From CAZVYJ01 sp964631565 (GTDB taxonomy: Bacteria > Planctomycetota > Phycisphaerae > SM23-33), in NCBI GenBank assembly GCA_964631565.1, contig CAZVYJ010000011.1, forward strand, positions 1 to 64,000: a stretch of DNA of 64,000 nt. Reading direction: 5' to 3'. The notes below the pieces were generated by a model. It was given only the letters and a program-made list of their open reading frames with translations, was not told where the DNA came from and did not search any database. This document shows, one piece after another, positions 49,960 through 59,289 of this stretch. The translations under genes were made by a program, and so were the position numbers. Numbering within the stretch: position 1 is the first letter of the stretch; each line of letters starts with the position of its first letter.

Positions 49960-50301
49960 ATGAGCGCTAGCGTGAAAAAAGGCGACAGAGTGGTGGTTCT
50001 TGCCGGCGACGACAAGGGCAAGACGGGCGAAGTCCTTCGGGTTGACCCGAAGGCCGGAAAGGTGCTTGTACAGGGCATTAACCGGGTTTACCGGCACCTC
50101 AGACCGTCACGGCAGAATCCGCAGGGCGGACGCATTCAGAAGGAGATGCCGATAGACATCTCCAACGTTCTGCCTGTTGATCCCAAAACCAGTAAGCCGA
50201 CCCGCGTTGGCGTTCGCGTCAACAAGGACGGCTCGAGAGAACGTTACGCAAAGAAGTCAGGCGAGTCGCTTGGCTTGGTCAAAAAATCCAAGAGTAAGTA
50301 G
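49960..50301 (+). CDS. rplX: 50S ribosomal protein L24
   Basis: The protein has 113 residues. The KOW motif KKGDRVVVLAGDDKGKTGEV opens it. Assembly initiator protein of the 50S subunit. Three bases after rplN. Confidence 0.97.
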   Translation: MSASVKKGDRVVVLAGDDKGKTGEVLRVDPKAGKVLVQGINRVYRHLRPSRQNPQGGRIQKEMPIDISNVLPVDPKTSKPTRVGVRVNKDGSRERYAKKSGESLGLVKKSKSK

Positions 50302-50312
50302 GTTAAGATCAA

Positions 50313-50858
50313 ATGGTTGCACGCCTGCTGGAAAAATACAGGAAAGAAGTTGTACCGGCCTTGAACGAGCGGTTCGGCTATAAGAATCCCATGGCGGTTC
50401 CCAAGCTGGAGAAGATAGTCATCTCCATGGGCATCGGCGACGGGCAGACCGATTCAGCCAAGCTCGAAACCGCACAAAAGCAGCTTGCCCTCATATCGGG
50501 GCAGCAGCCGATTATCACCAAGGCGAAGAAGTCGATCAGCAACTTCAAACTTCGCAAAGGCAACAAAATCGGCCTGAAGGTGACGCTCCGCGGCGCGAGA
50601 ATGTACGAGTTCTTCGACCGCCTCGTCTCCATCGCCGTTCCGAGAGTCAGAGACTTCCGCGGATTAAATCCGTCCGGGTTCGACGGTCGCGGCAACTACA
50701 ATATGGGTCTCGCCGAACAGTCCGTGTTCCCGGAAGTGGACCCGACCAAAGTGACATTCACGCAGGGCATGAATATAGCCATGCAGACGACGGCCAAAAC
50801 CGACGAGGAAGCCCGTGAACTGCTGACGCTGATGGGCATGCCCTTCAGGAAAGATTGA
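50313..50858 (+). CDS. rplE: 50S ribosomal protein L5
   Basis: The protein has 181 residues. PKLEKIVISMGIGDG, ISNFKLRKGNKIGLKVTLRG and FRGLNPSGFDGRGNY are family motifs. It binds 5S rRNA in the central protuberance. Confidence 0.97.
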   Translation: MVARLLEKYRKEVVPALNERFGYKNPMAVPKLEKIVISMGIGDGQTDSAKLETAQKQLALISGQQPIITKAKKSISNFKLRKGNKIGLKVTLRGARMYEFFDRLVSIAVPRVRDFRGLNPSGFDGRGNYNMGLAEQSVFPEVDPTKVTFTQGMNIAMQTTAKTDEEARELLTLMGMPFRKD

Positions 50859-50874
50859 AAGGACGTTTCAGGAT

Positions 50875-51060
50875 ATGGCAACCAAGGCGCAAGTGGTTAA
50901 AGCCAAGAGGCCGCCTAAGTTTTCGACGCGGATAATCCGTCGCTGCCAGTTGTGCGGGCGGCCGAGGAGCGTTTACCGCAAGTTTAAAATATGCCGCATT
51001 TGCCTCCGCAAGATGGCCAATGAAGGCAAGATCCCCGGGATGAAGAAAGCCAGTTGGTAA
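50875..51060 (+). CDS. rpsN: 30S ribosomal protein S14, zinc type (type Z)
   Basis: The protein has 61 residues, the short zinc-binding form, with CQLCGRPRSVYRKFKICRIC giving four Cys ligands. It sits in the 30S head near S3 and S10. Confidence 0.97.
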   Translation: MATKAQVVKAKRPPKFSTRIIRRCQLCGRPRSVYRKFKICRICLRKMANEGKIPGMKKASW

Positions 51061-51078
51061 TAAAGAGGAAACCGTCGC

Positions 51079-51477
51079 ATGAGTCTTTCTGACCCTATAG
51101 CTGACATGCTTACGAGAATCCGCAACGCCTTGAGGGCGAAGCAGAAGACGACTAACGTCCGCGCTTCGAAGATATGCGAAGGCATATGCAAGGTGCTGCA
51201 GGAAGAAGGTTACATTGCGGACTACAAGCGCGTAGAGGACAACAAGCAGGGCCTGCTGCGCGTTTATCTGAAGTACTCGCGTCAGGGCGATGACGTCATC
51301 AACGAAATCACCCGCGTCTCCAAGCCGGGCTGCCGCGTGTACAAGAGCGTAGAGGATATGCCGAAGCCCATGGGCGGGCTGGGCATAGTGATTGTGTCAA
51401 CGTCGCGGGGCGTCATCTCCGACCGCAAGTGCCGCGAGATGAACATCGGCGGCGAGGTGCTTTGTACCGTTTGCTAA
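51079..51477 (+). CDS. rpsH: 30S ribosomal protein S8
   Basis: The protein has 132 residues. SDPIADMLTRIRNALRA and the C-terminal GVISDRKCREMNIGGEVLC are conserved. S8 binds the central domain of 16S rRNA; in Escherichia coli it represses the spc operon. Confidence 0.97.
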   Translation: MSLSDPIADMLTRIRNALRAKQKTTNVRASKICEGICKVLQEEGYIADYKRVEDNKQGLLRVYLKYSRQGDDVINEITRVSKPGCRVYKSVEDMPKPMGGLGIVIVSTSRGVISDRKCREMNIGGEVLCTVC

Positions 51478-51489
51478 AGAGCCATACAG

Positions 51490-52068
51490 ATGTCGAGAGT
51501 AGGACAAAAACCAATACCGATTATCAGTGGCGTAAAGGTCGCAGTTTCAGGCCGAACCGTCAATGTCGAAGGCCCCAAGGGCAAGCTGAGCTTTACCCAC
51601 AGGCCGGAACTCACCGTCACGGTTGACGAGAGCGCCAAGCAGGTTGTCGTCACCCGCATCAACGACGAGCGGATTCCGAAAAGCCTTCATGGCCTGACCC
51701 GCAGCCTGATATCCAACATGATTCAGGGCTGTGCGAAGGGCTATGAGAAAAGCCTGGAGCTTTACGGCGTGGGCTACGGCGTGCAGGTTTCCGGTCAGAA
51801 GCTGACCATGACCTGCGGCAAGAGCCACCCCGAAGAGTTCAGTATACCTCAGGGCATAACAATTGAAGTAGTAGTGCCGCAGGCCCGCGGCGACAGCGAA
51901 CCGGCGAAGTTCGTCGTCCGGGGCGCCGACAAGCAGGCCGTCGGTGAAATCGCGGCGAGGATTCGCAAAACACGACCTCCGGAGCCTTACAAGGGCAAAG
52001 GTGTTCGATACACAGGTGAACACGTTCGGCGCAAGGTCGGCAAGGCCTTCGCCGGCGGGGCCCAGTAG
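51490..52068 (+). CDS. rplF: 50S ribosomal protein L6
   Basis: The protein has 192 residues. MSRVGQKPIPI and the C-terminal RKTRPPEPYKGKGVRYTGEH mark L6, which lies near the sarcin-ricin loop and the factor-binding site. Confidence 0.97.
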   Translation: MSRVGQKPIPIISGVKVAVSGRTVNVEGPKGKLSFTHRPELTVTVDESAKQVVVTRINDERIPKSLHGLTRSLISNMIQGCAKGYEKSLELYGVGYGVQVSGQKLTMTCGKSHPEEFSIPQGITIEVVVPQARGDSEPAKFVVRGADKQAVGEIAARIRKTRPPEPYKGKGVRYTGEHVRRKVGKAFAGGAQ

Positions 52069-52103
52069 ACCAGCGCCCCGAGAGGAGCAGACGAGGCAAT
52101 ATT

Positions 52104-52475
52104 ATGAAGCCTATCGTGAAAAAGCAGCACAGAAGAATACGACGCAAGTACCACGTGCGGCATAAGGTCACTGGCACCAGCGATCGGCCGAGACTGACGG
52201 TTTCCCGCAGTCACAAGAATATCTATGCACAGATTATCGACGATACGGCCGGCAGGACAATCGTCGCCGCATCGACGGTTGAAGGCGCCGTCCGCGCGAA
52301 TCTGGGCGGAGGCGGCGGAAACAAGGCTGCTGCGACAGTGGTTGGAACTGCCCTGGCGGAAAAGGCGGTTAAGGCAGGAATAAAGAAAGTGGTCTTCGAC
52401 CGGAACGGGTATCCGTATCACGGGCGAATCAAGGAACTGGCCGAGGCTGCACGCAAGGGCGGCCTGGAATTCTAG
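52104..52475 (+). CDS. rplR: 50S ribosomal protein L18
   Basis: The protein has 123 residues. RPRLTVSRSHKNIYAQIIDD and FDRNGYPYHGRIKELAEAAR are family motifs. It binds 5S rRNA with L5. Confidence 0.96.
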   Translation: MKPIVKKQHRRIRRKYHVRHKVTGTSDRPRLTVSRSHKNIYAQIIDDTAGRTIVAASTVEGAVRANLGGGGGNKAAATVVGTALAEKAVKAGIKKVVFDRNGYPYHGRIKELAEAARKGGLEF

Positions 52476-52502
52476 AACCTAATCAGGTCAGGAGCACCTA
52501 TA

Positions 52503-53015
52503 GTGGCGTTTGACAGAGTAAAAAATGCGGCCGACGCTTTCGAGAGAGAAGACGGACTCGAAGATAATGTTGTCCAGATATACCGCTGTTCTAAGGTAGT
52601 CAAGGGCGGCAGGCGGTTCAGCTTCGCGGCTCTCGTGGTTGTCGGCGACAGGAACGGTCATGTTGGTATCGGCTACGGCAAGGCGAACGAAGTTCCCCAG
52701 GCCGTCGAGAAGGGCATCTCCGATGCCAAGAAGAACATGATTACCGTCCCGCTCAAGGGACAGACAATTCCGCATAACATCAAGGGCAAGTGCGGCGCGT
52801 CGCGGGTTGTGCTCGTGCCGGCGTCCGAAGGCACCGGTGTTATCGCGGGCAAGAAACTTCGTCCGCTGCTTGAGTTGGCGGGCATTCATAACCTGCTGAC
52901 CAAGGCATATGGTTCTACTTCGCCGAAGAACCTTCTCAAGGCGGGGCTGGACGCACTTTCCAGGCTGCGTCAGCCGGAAACCGTGGCCGATTTACGTGGA
53001 GTGAAACTGGCATGA
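52503..53015 (+). CDS. rpsE: 30S ribosomal protein S5
   Basis: The protein has 170 residues from GTG. RFSFAALVVVGDRNGHVGIG and GKANEVPQAVEKGI lie in the RNA-binding and fidelity domains. It overlaps rplO by four bases (ATGA), leaving no room for rpmD. Confidence 0.97.
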   Translation: MAFDRVKNAADAFEREDGLEDNVVQIYRCSKVVKGGRRFSFAALVVVGDRNGHVGIGYGKANEVPQAVEKGISDAKKNMITVPLKGQTIPHNIKGKCGASRVVLVPASEGTGVIAGKKLRPLLELAGIHNLLTKAYGSTSPKNLLKAGLDALSRLRQPETVADLRGVKLA

Positions 53016-53458
53016 AGCTGGATGAAGTATTAGCGGCGGCTGGCAAGTCGAAACGAAGAACTCGCATCGGTCGGGGCACAGGCTCCGGACACGGCAAGAC
53101 ATCCGGACGCGGGCACAAGGGCTATGGCGCCCGTTCGGGTTCGACCAGAAGGCTCGGCTACGAAGGCGGGCAGACCCCGATGATGTCGCGTTTCCCGAAG
53201 CGAGGCTTCTCGAATTTCGAGTTCAAGAAGAACTTCCAGATCGTCAATGTCGCCGACTTGAATGAGCGTTTTGAAGACGGCAGCAAGGTTGACGCCGCTG
53301 CCATGTTTGAAGCAGGGCTTATCAGCAATAAGAACAAACCGGTCAAGGTTCTCGGCAACGGCGAGATAAAGAAGAAACTTACCGTCGTCGCCGCGAAATA
53401 CTCAGCCGCCGCAGCGGAGAAGATCACCGCAGCCGGCGGACAGGCGGAACAGGCATAG
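53012..53458 (+). CDS. rplO: 50S ribosomal protein L15
   Basis: The protein has 148 residues. RIGRGTGSGHGKTSGRGHKG at the N-terminus and FEGGQ-like YEGGQTPMMSRFPKRGF follow. It is coupled to rpsE; in most bacteria rpmD (L30) stands between them but is absent here. Confidence 0.97.
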   Translation: MKLDEVLAAAGKSKRRTRIGRGTGSGHGKTSGRGHKGYGARSGSTRRLGYEGGQTPMMSRFPKRGFSNFEFKKNFQIVNVADLNERFEDGSKVDAAAMFEAGLISNKNKPVKVLGNGEIKKKLTVVAAKYSAAAAEKITAAGGQAEQA

Positions 53459-53468
53459 GAGTGCGAAC

Positions 53469-55037
53469 GTGGCGTTTCGACTCTTCAGAATGATTGTTGG
53501 CTTGATTCTTGCAGCAGTGGCTGCATGGCTCATCGGCAATGGTGTAACCACCATCGTTAGCGCCGGCGACGCCATGCTTACTGCTGAAGTTCTCGTTATG
53601 CCCATAATGCAAATTGCGGGCGGCCTGATTATTCTGGGAATCTACTACTGGGCGCTCTGGTCCGATTCGCGAATCAAGCAGGTGCTGATGAACATCTTCT
53701 CGATTCCGGAGCTGCTCACCAAGCTGGCGTTTACGATCGGCCTGCTGTGCATCTACCGCATCGGCTTCCATGTGCCGCTGCCCGGTGTCGATACCGCCAG
53801 GATCGCCGAGTTCATGGGCGCCCAGGAAAAGGGCACCTTCGGCGACGCCATCGCTTACTTCGGCATGTTCACAGGCGGCAACCTGCAGCAGTCCACGCTG
53901 TTCGGCCTTGGCATCATGCCGTACATCTCGGCGTCGATTATCTTCACGCTGCTGACAAGCGTGGTTCCGGCCCTGGAGAAGCTGCAGAAGGAAGGCCCGG
54001 CAGGTCACAAGAAAATACAGGAATATACCCGCTACGCCACCGTCGCGCTGTGCATTATCCAGGCTGTCGTATGGATGAGGATAATGCGGGGCAGCAATCT
54101 GCTTTACCATGAATACAGCGATTCAACGATGGTATTCCTGGCCGGAGTGATAGGACTTACCGCAGGAACAATCTTCCTGATGTGGCTCGGCGAGCAGATA
54201 GATGAATACGGCATCGGCAACGGCATCAGCCTTCTGATTATGGCCGGCATCGTGTCAAGACTGCCGTTTGCGATATACGACCTGTCCAAGATAGTCAACA
54301 TGAGCCTCACCGGCGGCGAGAGCGGCAAGCTGGGAATACTGCATGTGCTGTTCCTGGTCGTGTCGTTCCTGGTTGTGGTGGCAGGCGCCATCCTGATTAC
54401 GCAGGGCCAGAGGCGCATCCCGATCCAGCAGGCCAAGCAGGTGCGAGGCCGGCGCATTTACGGCGGCCAGAGGCACTACATGCCGCTGCGTGTAAACCAC
54501 GGCGGCGTCATGCCGATTATCTTCGCCTCGTCGCTGCTGATTTTCCCTGGCGCGATACTCGGCTGGGCAGTGAGAAGCTGGCCGAACACCGGTTGGCTCG
54601 ACATGCTTCACAGCGCGTTCACGACGGGCAGCTATACCTATTCGATGGTGTATATAGCGTTGATTTTCTTCTTCGCGTATTTCTGGACGACCGTGAACTT
54701 CCGTCCGAAGGACATGGCCGATCAGCTTCGCGATTACGGTCACTTTATTCCGGGCCTGAGGCCGGGCAAACGCACCGCCGATTACCTCGAACGGGTCATG
54801 GAGCGGATTACATACTGCGGCGCCGCGTTCCTCGCACTTATCGCGGTTATTCCGACAGCCGTCGCGAGCTACCTGAAGATTCCGTTCAATATTTCGGCGT
54901 TCCTCGGCGGCACGGGCCTGCTGATTATGGTTTCCGTCGCGCTGGACCTCGTCCAGCGGGTCGAGTCGAACCTGGTCATGCGGAATTACGGCGGCTTCCT
55001 TGGCGGCAGCACGAGGATAAAGGGAGCTTACAGTTGA
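53469..55037 (+). CDS. secY: Preprotein translocase subunit SecY with N-terminal extension
   Basis: The protein has 522 residues from GTG, against about 440 usual. The normal family start, MNIFSIPELLTKLAF and YRIGFHVPLPGVD, begins only at residue 74; before it stand two additional hydrophobic segments (about 7-30 and 40-64). The ten core helices follow, with the plug region and the cytoplasmic loops GQRRIPIQQAKQ and FRPKDMADQLRDYG. ATG 53688 would give a standard-length SecY, but the reading frame upstream is intact and begins ten bases after rplO. SecYE is the protein-export channel needed by the PEP-CTERM proteins. Confidence 0.95.
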   Translation: MAFRLFRMIVGLILAAVAAWLIGNGVTTIVSAGDAMLTAEVLVMPIMQIAGGLIILGIYYWALWSDSRIKQVLMNIFSIPELLTKLAFTIGLLCIYRIGFHVPLPGVDTARIAEFMGAQEKGTFGDAIAYFGMFTGGNLQQSTLFGLGIMPYISASIIFTLLTSVVPALEKLQKEGPAGHKKIQEYTRYATVALCIIQAVVWMRIMRGSNLLYHEYSDSTMVFLAGVIGLTAGTIFLMWLGEQIDEYGIGNGISLLIMAGIVSRLPFAIYDLSKIVNMSLTGGESGKLGILHVLFLVVSFLVVVAGAILITQGQRRIPIQQAKQVRGRRIYGGQRHYMPLRVNHGGVMPIIFASSLLIFPGAILGWAVRSWPNTGWLDMLHSAFTTGSYTYSMVYIALIFFFAYFWTTVNFRPKDMADQLRDYGHFIPGLRPGKRTADYLERVMERITYCGAAFLALIAVIPTAVASYLKIPFNISAFLGGTGLLIMVSVALDLVQRVESNLVMRNYGGFLGGSTRIKGAYS

Positions 55038-55699
55038 GAATAGTACTGATGGGACCGCCGGGCGCCGGTAAGGGCACCCAGGCAAAAAGGCTTGTTGAAA
55101 AGTTTGATATGGCCCATTTGTCCAGCGGCGACATATTCCGGGCGGAGAAAGCTTCCGGATCGCAGCTTGGCAGGGAGATGGCCGGCTACATGGACGCAGG
55201 AAAGCTCGTCCCGGACGACATAGTCGTTCGCATCATGGCCAAGGCTGTCACCGAGGCGACTGCTCCCGGCGGGCTGCTGCTTGACGGCTTCCCCCGCACG
55301 GTCGCTCAGGCCGAGGCTCTGGACAGGCAGCTCGACAAGGCCGGCGCGGCACTCGACGCGGTTATCGTCATCGAGGCCGGCGACGAGCTGATTGTCGAGC
55401 GCATCTGCGGACGGCGAAGCTGCCCGAAGTGCGGCAGGATTTACCATGTGAAGTTCATGCCGCCGAAGACCAAGGGCATCTGCGACGACTGCGGCGTAAA
55501 GCTCGTTCAGCGTCAGGACGACACGGAAGCCGTCATTCGCCAGAGGCTGGAGACGTACAGGAAGCAGACCGAGCCTGTGATTGCGTATTATCGCAAGGCC
55601 GGCCGGACTGATGTTATGGTTATAAACGGCGACAAGCCGCTTGAGGACGTGACTGCATCGATGATTGCGGGTGTGGAATCGGCCGCAGGCAGGAACTAG
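55034..55699 (+). CDS. adk: Adenylate kinase with zinc lid
   Basis: The protein has 221 residues from TTG, overlapping the secY stop. MGPPGAGKGTQAKRL is the P-loop; LSSGDIFRA, DGFPRTVAQAEAL and the lid follow. The lid carries CPKCGRIYH and CDDCG, a four-Cys zinc site. It interconverts ATP, AMP and ADP. Confidence 0.96.
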   Translation: MRIVLMGPPGAGKGTQAKRLVEKFDMAHLSSGDIFRAEKASGSQLGREMAGYMDAGKLVPDDIVVRIMAKAVTEATAPGGLLLDGFPRTVAQAEALDRQLDKAGAALDAVIVIEAGDELIVERICGRRSCPKCGRIYHVKFMPPKTKGICDDCGVKLVQRQDDTEAVIRQRLETYRKQTEPVIAYYRKAGRTDVMVINGDKPLEDVTASMIAGVESAAGRN

Positions 55700-55708
55700 A
55701 GGCCAACT

Positions 55709-56488
55709 GTGGCAATCCGCCTTAAGACAGCAGGGCAGATTCAACAAATGAGAAAAGCCGGACGCGTTGTCCGGAAAGTGTTAAATCGCCTGGGAGAGAT
55801 GATTGCTCCCGGCGTTACAACTGAAGAACTGAACGCCGAAGCAGAAAGGCTCTGCGTGGAAGCCGGCGCCGAATGCCTTTTCAAGGGCGTTCCGGGCAGA
55901 GGCTCCGCCGGGCCTTTCCCCGGCGCAATCTGTGCTTCGATTAACGAAGAGGTGGTGCACGGCATCCCGTCGAAGCGGCAGATCAGGTCGGGCGACATTG
56001 TCAGCGTCGATTTCGGCGTGAGGCTCGACGGATGGTGCGGCGACGCGGCGGAGACTTACATCGTGGGCGAGGTTGACGAGAAAACCGCCCGCCTGGTGAA
56101 CGTTACCCGCAACGCGCTTTCGCTGGCCGTCAAAATGAGCGCGCCCGGCGGCAAGTGGTCGGCCGTCGCAAGGGCCATGCAGGAATATGTCGAGTCGGAA
56201 GGCTTTTCCGTCGTCCGGGAGTTTGTAGGCCACGGCATCGGCAAAGAGATGCACGAGGAGCCGAAGGTGCCCAACTTCGTTTCGCACGAGTTGGAAATCC
56301 GCGACATCCTCCTGTGCGAAGGCCTGGTGCTTGCAGTCGAGCCGATGGTCAACATGGGCTCGCACGCCGTCAAGCTGGCGCGAGACGGATGGACGGTGTT
56401 GACGAGAGACGGCGCTCCGTCGGCGCACTTTGAGCACATGCTGGCGATAACCGCCGGCGGCGTCGAAGTGCTTACCGACGGCAATTGA
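55709..56488 (+). CDS. map: Methionine aminopeptidase, type I
   Basis: The protein has 259 residues from GTG. Metal ligands are in DFGVRLDGWCGDAAETY, in FVGHGIGKEMHEEP and in VLAVEPMVNMG. It removes initiator methionine cotranslationally. infA, often next in such clusters, is missing between map and rpmJ. Confidence 0.96.
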   Translation: MAIRLKTAGQIQQMRKAGRVVRKVLNRLGEMIAPGVTTEELNAEAERLCVEAGAECLFKGVPGRGSAGPFPGAICASINEEVVHGIPSKRQIRSGDIVSVDFGVRLDGWCGDAAETYIVGEVDEKTARLVNVTRNALSLAVKMSAPGGKWSAVARAMQEYVESEGFSVVREFVGHGIGKEMHEEPKVPNFVSHELEIRDILLCEGLVLAVEPMVNMGSHAVKLARDGWTVLTRDGAPSAHFEHMLAITAGGVEVLTDGN

Positions 56489-56562
56489 CAGGATTTTTAG
56501 AGTTTGTTTGAGAAGAGTTCAAGACGTGAACCGGTGAAAGCCGCGGATTCACGAGGTGCGAA

Positions 56563-56676
56563 ATGAAAGTAAGATCGTCAGTAAAGAGAATTTGCGAGAA
56601 TTGCAAGATCGTCCGCCGCAAAGGCGTGGTGCGGGTGATTTGCGCAAACCCGAAGCATAAGCAGCGTCAGGGTTAA
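56563..56676 (+). CDS. rpmJ: 50S ribosomal protein L36
   Basis: The protein has 37 residues: MKVRSSVKRICENCKIVRRK, with further Cys and His in CANPKHKQRQG, the zinc-binding form. The position between map and rpsM is canonical. Confidence 0.97.
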   Translation: MKVRSSVKRICENCKIVRRKGVVRVICANPKHKQRQG

Positions 56677-56699
56677 CCGGACGCAAGGAGAGATGGTCG

Positions 56700-57083
56700 A
56701 TGCCGCGTATTGCTGGTGTAGACATACCGAACGACAAGCCGATATTCGTATCGCTGCAGTACATCTACGGAATCGGTCTGAAGTCGGCCAAGGATATATG
56801 CAGGAAGCTTGGAATTGCAGAGATGACTCGCGCCAAGGACCTGACGGAAGATGAGCTTTCCAGGATAGCCGGTCTTCTCGACTCGGAATACGTAACCGAA
56901 GGCCAGCTTCGCAGGCAGATTCAGCAGAACATAGCGCGTCTGCGTGACATCGCCTGCTATCGCGGCCTTCGTCATCGCCGAGGCCTGCCCGTACGCGGGC
57001 AGCGCACCAAGACAAATGCCCGGACCCGCAAAGGCCCCCGCAAGACAGTCGCCGGCAAGAAGTCGGTGAAGGAGATGCGCTAA
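56700..57083 (+). CDS. rpsM: 30S ribosomal protein S13
   Basis: The protein has 127 residues. MPRIAGVDIPNDKPIFVSLQ, then YRGLRHRRGLPVRGQRTKTN, are family motifs. It contacts tRNA in the P site and the 50S subunit. The start follows GGAG by 8 bases. Confidence 0.98.
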   Translation: MPRIAGVDIPNDKPIFVSLQYIYGIGLKSAKDICRKLGIAEMTRAKDLTEDELSRIAGLLDSEYVTEGQLRRQIQQNIARLRDIACYRGLRHRRGLPVRGQRTKTNARTRKGPRKTVAGKKSVKEMR

Positions 57084-57086
57084 GCC

Positions 57087-57470
57087 ATGGCTCAGCAACG
57101 AAATACCAAAAAGGTCAGACGAACCGTCGCCAAGGGTGTGGTTCACATCAAGGCGACTTTCAACAACACGCAGGTGACCATAACCGATGCGAACGGCGAC
57201 GTAATCGCTACTCGTTCCGCCGGCGCGATGGGCTTCAAGGGCGCACGCAAGAGCACGCCGTTCGCCGCCCAGCGGGCCGCCGAGGCCGCCGCGGGCGAAG
57301 CCCGCAAACTGGGCATGGTCGAAGTGGAAGTGCAGGTCAAGGGTCCCGGCAGCGGCCGGGAAAGCGCTGTGACCGCCCTGCAGGCAGCCGGACTGCGGGT
57401 AATATCGATAGAAGACGTCACGCCCATTCCTCACAACGGGTGCCGGCCGCCGAAAAGACGCAGAGTATAA
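57087..57470 (+). CDS. rpsK: 30S ribosomal protein S11
   Basis: The protein has 127 residues. FNNTQVTITDANGDVI, KGARKSTPFAAQ and VTPIPHNGCRPPKRRRV are conserved. It lines the mRNA exit platform. Three bases after rpsM. Confidence 0.98.
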   Translation: MAQQRNTKKVRRTVAKGVVHIKATFNNTQVTITDANGDVIATRSAGAMGFKGARKSTPFAAQRAAEAAAGEARKLGMVEVEVQVKGPGSGRESAVTALQAAGLRVISIEDVTPIPHNGCRPPKRRRV

Positions 57471-57506
57471 GGACTCAAGAAGCTACACTAAGGAGCTGGA
57501 TATACA

Positions 57507-58139
57507 ATGGGACGTTATACCGGACCATCTTGCAGGTTGTGCCGAAGAGAAGGCATCAAATTGATGCTCAAGGGCGCCCGCTGTGAAACGGCGAAGTGCC
57601 CCATGGAGCGACAGTGGCGTAATTCCCCGCCGGGCATGCACAGCTGGCGTCACGGCAGGGCGAGCGAGTACGGCGTTAGACTTCGCGAAAAGCAGAAGGT
57701 GAAACGCTACTACGGCATTTACGAGAAACAGTTCATGAAGTATTTCCGGATGGCCGAGAGGCTGAAAGGCAACACGGGCGCCACGCTGCTTAGCCTGCTG
57801 GAAAGACGCCTGGACAATATCATCTACAAGCTCGGTTTTGCTCCGTCGCGTGCGTCGGCCAGGGCGACTATCGTCCACGGCCATATCAAGGTCAACGGAC
57901 GCCGTGTCGATGTGCCCAGCATGCTGGTATCTCAGGGCGACAAGATAACCATCAAGGACTGCGAAAAGACAAGAAAACTCATGCAGGCTCGCATGGAAGA
58001 CCTTGGCGAACCGCATGTTCAGAACTGGCTGCGTCTGGACGTACCCAGCCTCACCGCCGAAGTGCTCGCTCTGCCGACAAGGGACGACGTGATGATCCCG
58101 GTCGAGGAGCAGCTCATCGTCGAATTGTGCAGTCAGTAA
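57507..58139 (+). CDS. rpsD: 30S ribosomal protein S4, zinc form
   Basis: The protein has 210 residues. The N-terminus has Cys at CRLC and then CETAKC, a zinc-binding C+ form. LLERRLDNIIYKLGFAPSRA, then the S4 fold HGHIKVNGRRVDVPS follow. It nucleates 30S assembly and often represses the alpha operon. Confidence 0.97.
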   Translation: MGRYTGPSCRLCRREGIKLMLKGARCETAKCPMERQWRNSPPGMHSWRHGRASEYGVRLREKQKVKRYYGIYEKQFMKYFRMAERLKGNTGATLLSLLERRLDNIIYKLGFAPSRASARATIVHGHIKVNGRRVDVPSMLVSQGDKITIKDCEKTRKLMQARMEDLGEPHVQNWLRLDVPSLTAEVLALPTRDDVMIPVEEQLIVELCSQ

Positions 58140-58207
58140 GCGTGAATTAACTGAAACAGTAACTGGATTAACGGCCGATTAGAAATATTAACGGGAGGCC
58201 AATGTCA

Positions 58208-59245
58208 ATGCGAATACGATGGCGAGGCCTGGAACTGCCCAGCAGGGTAGTAAATGATCAGGAAGTATCTACACCGACATACGGACGCTTCATGGTGGAG
58301 CCCTTCGAACGGGGCTTCGGCACGACCGTAGGCAACTCGCTGAGGCGGATTCTGCTCAGCTCGCTCGAAGGCGCCGCCGTCACCAGCGTCAAGATATCCG
58401 GTGTGAACCATGAATTCACCACAATACCCGGTGTCATGGAAGATGTCACCGACATCATCCTGAACATCAAGTCGCTCGTGGTGAAATCCCACGTGGACGA
58501 GCCCAGAACCATCCGTGTTCACAGCGAGGTAAAGGGCGCGGTCACCGCAAGCATGATCGAAACCGATCCGGCTATCGAAATCATCAACGGCGACCTGGTT
58601 CTGGCAACGCTGACCGACAACGTGCCTTTCGATATCGAAATGACCGTCGGCACCGGCCGCGGGTACGTCCCGTCCGAAGAGATGATCAATCCCGACGACG
58701 ACCAGGAAATAGGTCGGATATACGTCGACGCCGCATTCTCCCCGGTGCGCCGCGTCCGCTACCGCACCGAGGAAACACGCGTCGGGCAGAAAACAAACTA
58801 CGACCGCCTCGTGCTGGAAATCTGGACCAACGGCACCATCACGCCGGAAATGGCGATGGTCGAAGCTGCAAAGATTCTCCGCAAGCACCTCAATCCGTTC
58901 GTGCAGTATTTCGAACTCGGCGAGCAGATTGTCGAGTCGCACACGGAAGATCTCCAGCAGGAAGTCGACACCGAACTGCAGCGCAAGCTGACCATGAGCG
59001 TCCACGAACTGGAGCTTTCGGTCCGTGCGAACAACTGCCTGGAAGCCGCAAAAATCGAAACCGTCGGCGAACTCGTGAATAAGACCGAGGCCGATCTGCT
59101 GAAAATACGCAGCTTCGGCAAGACGTCGCTGCGTGAAGTGAAGCGAAAACTGGAAGATTTGGGCCTTACGCTCGGGATGAACGTGCCCCTGCCGGGCGGC
59201 AGCGAAGGCGAAAAAGTCGAAGCCCAGATGCCGCCGCTGGGATAG
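58208..59245 (+). CDS. rpoA: DNA-directed RNA polymerase subunit alpha
   Basis: The protein has 345 residues from ATG 58208, nine bases after GGGAGG; ATG 58202 is only three bases away from it. EPFERGFGTTVGNSLRRILLSSLEGAAV is the N-terminal dimerisation signature (in parts). The C-terminal domain has ELSVRANNCLEAAKIETVGELV and SFGKTSLREVKRKLEDLGL, which contacts UP elements and activators. Confidence 0.97.
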   Translation: MRIRWRGLELPSRVVNDQEVSTPTYGRFMVEPFERGFGTTVGNSLRRILLSSLEGAAVTSVKISGVNHEFTTIPGVMEDVTDIILNIKSLVVKSHVDEPRTIRVHSEVKGAVTASMIETDPAIEIINGDLVLATLTDNVPFDIEMTVGTGRGYVPSEEMINPDDDQEIGRIYVDAAFSPVRRVRYRTEETRVGQKTNYDRLVLEIWTNGTITPEMAMVEAAKILRKHLNPFVQYFELGEQIVESHTEDLQQEVDTELQRKLTMSVHELELSVRANNCLEAAKIETVGELVNKTEADLLKIRSFGKTSLREVKRKLEDLGLTLGMNVPLPGGSEGEKVEAQMPPLG

Positions 59246-59289
59246 CTCTTACATAACGGAAAAGTACACAGAATCGAGAAGGTTGTATT

